DNA of 11,823 bases from Anaerolineales bacterium UBA2029 (GTDB taxonomy: Bacteria; Chloroflexota; Anaerolineae; Aggregatilineales; Aggregatilineaceae), in NCBI GenBank assembly GCA_002332795.1, contig DDBP01000020.1, positions 1 to 11,823 of the forward strand, given 5' to 3'. This document shows positions 8,912-11,823 of the stretch, piece after piece. Under the pieces are notes generated by a model. The model was given only the letters and a program-made list of their open reading frames with translations. It did not search any database and was not told the origin of the DNA. Each line of letters opens with the position of its first letter. Position 1 is the stretch's first letter. The position numbers and the translations under genes are program-made.

Positions 8912-9772
8912 ATGGCATCCCTCGATCTCGATCTCGACCAGTATCCGCGCTTCAAGCGCAGCGCCACCATCGTCCTGCTGCTGATCCTGATGGTGTTCAT
9001 TTTCTTCCCCACTTTCTGGATGCTATCTACGAGCCTGAAGCCCAATGAGGATGCATTCGCCGTACCGCCGCACTGGATTCCTCAGCAGGTGACCCTGAAG
9101 AACTACGAGACGCAGATCAACGACCGCAGCGGGTTCCGCAACTACTTCCGCAACGGCGTTGTGGTCTCGGTGGGCACGGCGCTGGTCTCGATCCTGGTGT
9201 CCATGCCGGCGGGGTACGCCTTTGCCCGCCTGCGTTTTCGGGGCAAGCGTACTCTGCTGTTGATCATCCTGGCGTCGCAGATGTTCCCCGCCGTGATCAT
9301 CGTGATCACGCTCTATTCGCTCTACCGCGAGATCAAGATTCTCGACACCTATCAGGGCCTCATCCTGGCCTTTACCAGCTTCAGCATCCCCTTCTCGGTG
9401 TGGATGTTGCGGGGCTTCTGCGAAAGCGTGCCGGAAGAAATCGAAGAAGCTGCGTTTGTGGACGGTTGCAGCCGCCTGGGCATTCTGTGGCGGATCGTCA
9501 TTCCGCTGATCAAGCCAGGGCTGGTGGCCGTAGGCCTGTTCTCATTCCTGAACGCCTGGAACAACCTGCTCTTTGCGCTGAGCCTGACCACGCGCCTGGA
9601 GATGCGCACCATCCCGCCCGGCTTCCTCCTCACCTATGTGGGCGAATTCCAGTACAAGTGGTCGGACATGTTCGCTGGCTCGGCTCTGGTGACATTGCCG
9701 ACGGTCATCCTGTTCATTGGCCTGCAGCGCTTCCTGGTCAAGGGCCTGATGGCGGGCGCGGTGAAGGGGTAG
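8912..9772 (+). CDS. Sugar ABC transporter permease, MalG type
   Basis: A 286-residue partner of the preceding permease. Membrane segments lie near 18-38, 82-104, 113-136, 147-168, 201-222 and 256-274. The EAA loop is at about 175-199 (IEEAAFVDGCSRLGILWRIVIPL), and FLNAWNNLLFAL (212-223) is the usual MalG-family segment. Cys186 in the EAA loop replaces the common Ala. ATG 8912 has GGAGGG (8899-8904) 7 nt upstream, overlapping the end of the previous gene. Residues 4-9 are LDLDLD, encoded by a hexamer repeat (8921-8938). No ATP-binding subunit follows. Confidence 0.96.
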   Translation: MASLDLDLDQYPRFKRSATIVLLLILMVFIFFPTFWMLSTSLKPNEDAFAVPPHWIPQQVTLKNYETQINDRSGFRNYFRNGVVVSVGTALVSILVSMPAGYAFARLRFRGKRTLLLIILASQMFPAVIIVITLYSLYREIKILDTYQGLILAFTSFSIPFSVWMLRGFCESVPEEIEEAAFVDGCSRLGILWRIVIPLIKPGLVAVGLFSFLNAWNNLLFALSLTTRLEMRTIPPGFLLTYVGEFQYKWSDMFAGSALVTLPTVILFIGLQRFLVKGLMAGAVKG

Positions 9773-9795
9773 GCCGCGCGCCTGAGGAGGGAAGT

Positions 9796-10896
9796 ATGGT
9801 AGACACAAGCGGCTGGTGGCCGGTCGAACTGGAGGGCAAGCCCGACTTCGAGCAGGCCATGCAGCGCGTCTACGCCTGGTACGAAGGGGAGATCCTGGAC
9901 CGCGTGCCGGTGCGCTTCATGGCGCACAACGCGGCCTTCAACCTGGGCGACGTGGAGGGCAAGCGCTCGCCCGAAGAGCAGAAGAAACGCTGGTTCGACG
10001 TCGAGCGCCGCGTCGAAGACTATGTGCGCTCGATCGAGGGCAAGCGCTTCCTGGGCGAGACGTTCCCCGTCTTCGACCCGAACCTGGGGCCGGATGTCTA
10101 CGCGGCCTTCTACGGGGCAGAGCTGACCTTCGGCGAGGTGACTTCCTGGTCGCACCCCATCGTGCACGACTGGGACGACATGCAGCGCCTGAAGCTCGAT
10201 ATGCACAACGAGTACTTCAAGACCATCGAAGCGCTCATGTTGTGTGCCATCGAGCGCTGCGCGGGCAAGGCGCTGGTGGGATACACCGACCTGCACCCCA
10301 GCGTAGACTGCGCCATGTCCTGGCGCGGGACGGAGCAGTTCTGCCTCGATCTCTATGAAGCGCCGGACAGGGCCAAAGAACTGGTCGAGATTGCCTACCG
10401 CGACTTTCACACCATCTACGATCATTTCGATCGCATCCTCAAGAGTCATCATCTGCCTTCCGTGTGCTGGATCGGGTTGCCTTCCTTTGGCCGGTTTCAT
10501 GTGCCCAGTTGCGACTTCTCGGCCATGATTTCGACCGAGCATTTCGTGGAGTTCAGCCTGCCGGCGCTGTTGCACGAGATACAGACCATGACTCACGTGG
10601 TCTACCATGTGGACGGGCGAGGCGTTGCCAGGCACCTGGATCACATCCTGGCCGTGCCGCAGATCAACGGCATTCAGTGGGTGCAGGAAATGGGCGAGTT
10701 CCGGCCTATCATGCAGTGGGTGCCGCTGATCAAGAAAATTCAGGCGGCGGGCAAGGGTGTCATCGTAGACCTGCAACCGGACGAACTCGAATCGTTCCTG
10801 GGGGCCGTGGAGCCGAAAGGGATTTTCCTGTGGGTGGGCACAGAAGACGAAGAAGAGCAACGGGCCATCCTCAAGCGCCTGGAGAAGTGGCACTGA
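9796..10896 (+). CDS. Uroporphyrinogen decarboxylase superfamily protein, function unknown
   Basis: A 366-residue cytoplasmic protein. I recognise it as a member of the UroD/corrinoid-methyltransferase superfamily: DRVPVRFM (35-42) matches the N-terminal strand, SCDFSAMISTEHFVEFSLPALLHEI (238-262) the central segment, and VVYHVDGRGVARHLDHIL (268-285) with INGIQWV (290-296) the region that, in UroD-like methyltransferases, carries zinc ligands. Here the usual His-x-Cys is His-x-Asp (271-273). It lacks heme-pathway neighbours and true UroD residue patterns, so it is unlikely to make coproporphyrinogen. ATG 9796 has GAGGAGG 5 nt upstream; the gap to the permease gene is 23 bp. Its place in a sugar import operon suggests it modifies the imported compound, perhaps a methyl or other transfer, but the reaction cannot be read from sequence. 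Confidence 0.85.
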   Translation: MVDTSGWWPVELEGKPDFEQAMQRVYAWYEGEILDRVPVRFMAHNAAFNLGDVEGKRSPEEQKKRWFDVERRVEDYVRSIEGKRFLGETFPVFDPNLGPDVYAAFYGAELTFGEVTSWSHPIVHDWDDMQRLKLDMHNEYFKTIEALMLCAIERCAGKALVGYTDLHPSVDCAMSWRGTEQFCLDLYEAPDRAKELVEIAYRDFHTIYDHFDRILKSHHLPSVCWIGLPSFGRFHVPSCDFSAMISTEHFVEFSLPALLHEIQTMTHVVYHVDGRGVARHLDHILAVPQINGIQWVQEMGEFRPIMQWVPLIKKIQAAGKGVIVDLQPDELESFLGAVEPKGIFLWVGTEDEEEQRAILKRLEKWH

Positions 10897-10927
10897 ACTG
10901 TCTGTCATCGCAGGAGGGCAAACTCCC

Positions 10928-11767
10928 ATGAGCGCTGATCCCTGCGCACCGCCAGAGGTGGCGCACTATACCTGTTACCGGACTCGCGAACCTCTGCGTA
11001 TTGACGGCCTGCTCGACGAACCCGCCTGGCAGAAAGCACCCCGGTCGCCTCGTTTTGTGGATATGGTCACAGGCGCTCCTGGTTTCTTCGATACGCGGGC
11101 GGCGGCGCTGTGGGACGATCAGTATCTTTACATCGGCTTCTGGATCGAAGAGCCGTTTGTGGAAGCGCATCTCACCGAGCGCGACTCGCTCATCTTCAAC
11201 GAAAGCGATGTGGAAGTCTTCATTGACGGGGGCGATTGCTACTACGAGTTCGAGATCAACGCCCTGGGAACGATCTATGAGGTCTTCTTCATCTGGCAGG
11301 ATGCCTACAGCAGGGGCAGTCGCTTCGACGTGCCAGAATTCGACCTGCTGAGCCGCAAGGCGCTCTCCTTCGGCGGCAACTACGATCGTGACCCGCATAC
11401 CTTCTGGTGGGGCACTCATCCGCGCGGCTGCCGCTGGGCCTTTCTGGACTGGGATTTCCCCGGTTTGCAGGCCGCAGTGCATGTAGATGGCGTCCTCAAC
11501 GACCCCGCCACCATTGATCGGGGCTGGACCGTCGAGCTGGCTTTCCCCTGGGAGGGCATGAAGTGGCTGGCCAACGGGCGGTCGCTGCCGCCTCGACCGG
11601 GCGATACCTGGCGCATCTTCTTCGGGCGTTTCGAGAAACTCTCGGCCAACGGAGCGGAGATACAGCCTCATCCGGCCTGGGTGTGGAGCAGGCATGGCGT
11701 GGCCGATACGCACCGGCCAGAATGTTTCCCCTACGTTCACTTCTCAGCAGCGTTTGTGGGCGAGTGA
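10928..11767 (+). CDS. Stand-alone CBM9-like carbohydrate-binding protein
   Basis: A 279-residue protein resembling the CBM9-type beta-sandwich. Visible hallmarks are LRIDGLLDEPAWQKAP (23-38), an LYIGFWIEEP strand (67-76), SDVEVFIDGGDCYYEFEINALGTIYEVFF (93-121, over several strands), and GWTVELAFPWEGM (199-211). Tryptophans are numerous, as expected in sugar-binding sites. Such domains are normally attached to secreted xylanases or other exported enzymes, yet this protein has no signal peptide, no catalytic domain and no membrane segment. ATG 10928 follows GGAGGG by about 10 nt, and lies 31 bp after the UroD-like stop, so it is the last gene of the transport operon. A cytoplasmic role, such as a partner or enzyme acting on the imported sugar, is possible; catalysis is not shown. 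Confidence 0.83.
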   Translation: MSADPCAPPEVAHYTCYRTREPLRIDGLLDEPAWQKAPRSPRFVDMVTGAPGFFDTRAAALWDDQYLYIGFWIEEPFVEAHLTERDSLIFNESDVEVFIDGGDCYYEFEINALGTIYEVFFIWQDAYSRGSRFDVPEFDLLSRKALSFGGNYDRDPHTFWWGTHPRGCRWAFLDWDFPGLQAAVHVDGVLNDPATIDRGWTVELAFPWEGMKWLANGRSLPPRPGDTWRIFFGRFEKLSANGAEIQPHPAWVWSRHGVADTHRPECFPYVHFSAAFVGE

Positions 11768-11775
11768 GGCCCCGT

Positions 11776-11801
11776 CAGGCGACGCTTCCTCGGCTCGCCT
11801 G
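11776..11801 (+). terminator. Weak stem-loop after the operon
   Basis: CAGGCGA (11776-11782) pairs with TCGCCTG (11795-11801) around a 12-nt loop, 9 bp beyond the stop of the last gene. There is no T-run. A copy of the large palindrome begins immediately after it, so the 3' end of the transcript is probably defined by both structures together. Confidence 0.35.
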
Positions 11802-11802
11802 G

Positions 11803-11823
11803 TTACCTCACCCCCGCCTCGCT
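11803..11823. repeat. Start of palindrome copy 3, cut by the window end
   Basis: TTACCTCACCCCC followed by GCCTCGCT matches the left arm of copy 2 (5160 onward) over 13 bases, and is preceded by CTGG as in copy 2. The rest lies outside the window. It stands just past the last gene of the operon. Confidence 0.75.

Noticed and set aside
9796..10896. UroD-like gene as heme-pathway hemE
   Set aside because: No heme genes nearby, sequence motifs are of the methyltransferase-like branch, and the gene is embedded in a sugar transport operon.

Overview
The window is GC-rich, densely coding DNA of bacterial type and looks like a carbohydrate-utilisation island. The gene set is a GH4 glycosidase, a giant DUF5107-TPR protein, an AraC-type regulator, a CUT1 sugar ABC importer without its ATPase, a UroD-superfamily protein and a lone CBM9-like protein. 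Together with long TTACCTCACCCC palindromes and period-7 TCAG repeats between transcription units, this suggests a member of the Chloroflexota, perhaps an Anaerolineae-type heterotroph. That placement is inference from gene content and repeat style; there is no rRNA or marker gene here.

Layout. Positions 94-1479 (minus) encode a GH4 NAD/metal-dependent glycosidase with a GTG start. Positions 1480-1798 are a repeat-rich spacer holding period-7 repeats, a 13-nt motif that recurs inverted beyond the GH4 stop, and a 108-bp palindrome. Positions 1799-5095 (minus) encode a roughly 1,098-residue DUF5107-TPR protein, also GTG-started. Positions 5096-5413 form the divergent control region and contain a second, better-conserved palindrome. 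The plus-strand unit follows: an AraC/cupin regulator (5414-6361), a 233-bp leader, a sugar-binding protein (6595-7890), a strong hairpin, a MalF-type permease (7967-8908), a MalG-type permease (8912-9772), a UroD-like protein (9796-10896) and a CBM9-like protein (10928-11767). The window ends inside a third copy of the palindrome.

How the genes may work together (inference): the AraC-type protein senses a sugar or glycoside. The binding protein and two permeases import it, with an ATPase borrowed from elsewhere in the genome. Cytoplasmic enzymes then process it: GH4 cleaves a glycosidic bond by redox chemistry, the DUF5107 domain has the look of a mutarotase-like carbohydrate-active fold, and the UroD-like and CBM9-like proteins supply a step that cannot be assigned from sequence. 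Genes 6595-11767 are closely spaced and probably co-transcribed, with the hairpin after the binding-protein gene likely lowering permease expression relative to it.

The least explained parts are the last two genes of the operon, the DUF5107-TPR protein, and a GH4 enzyme whose metal-site motif (CDSA) fits none of the signatures I recall. No CRISPR, tRNA, rRNA, transposase or prophage gene was seen.
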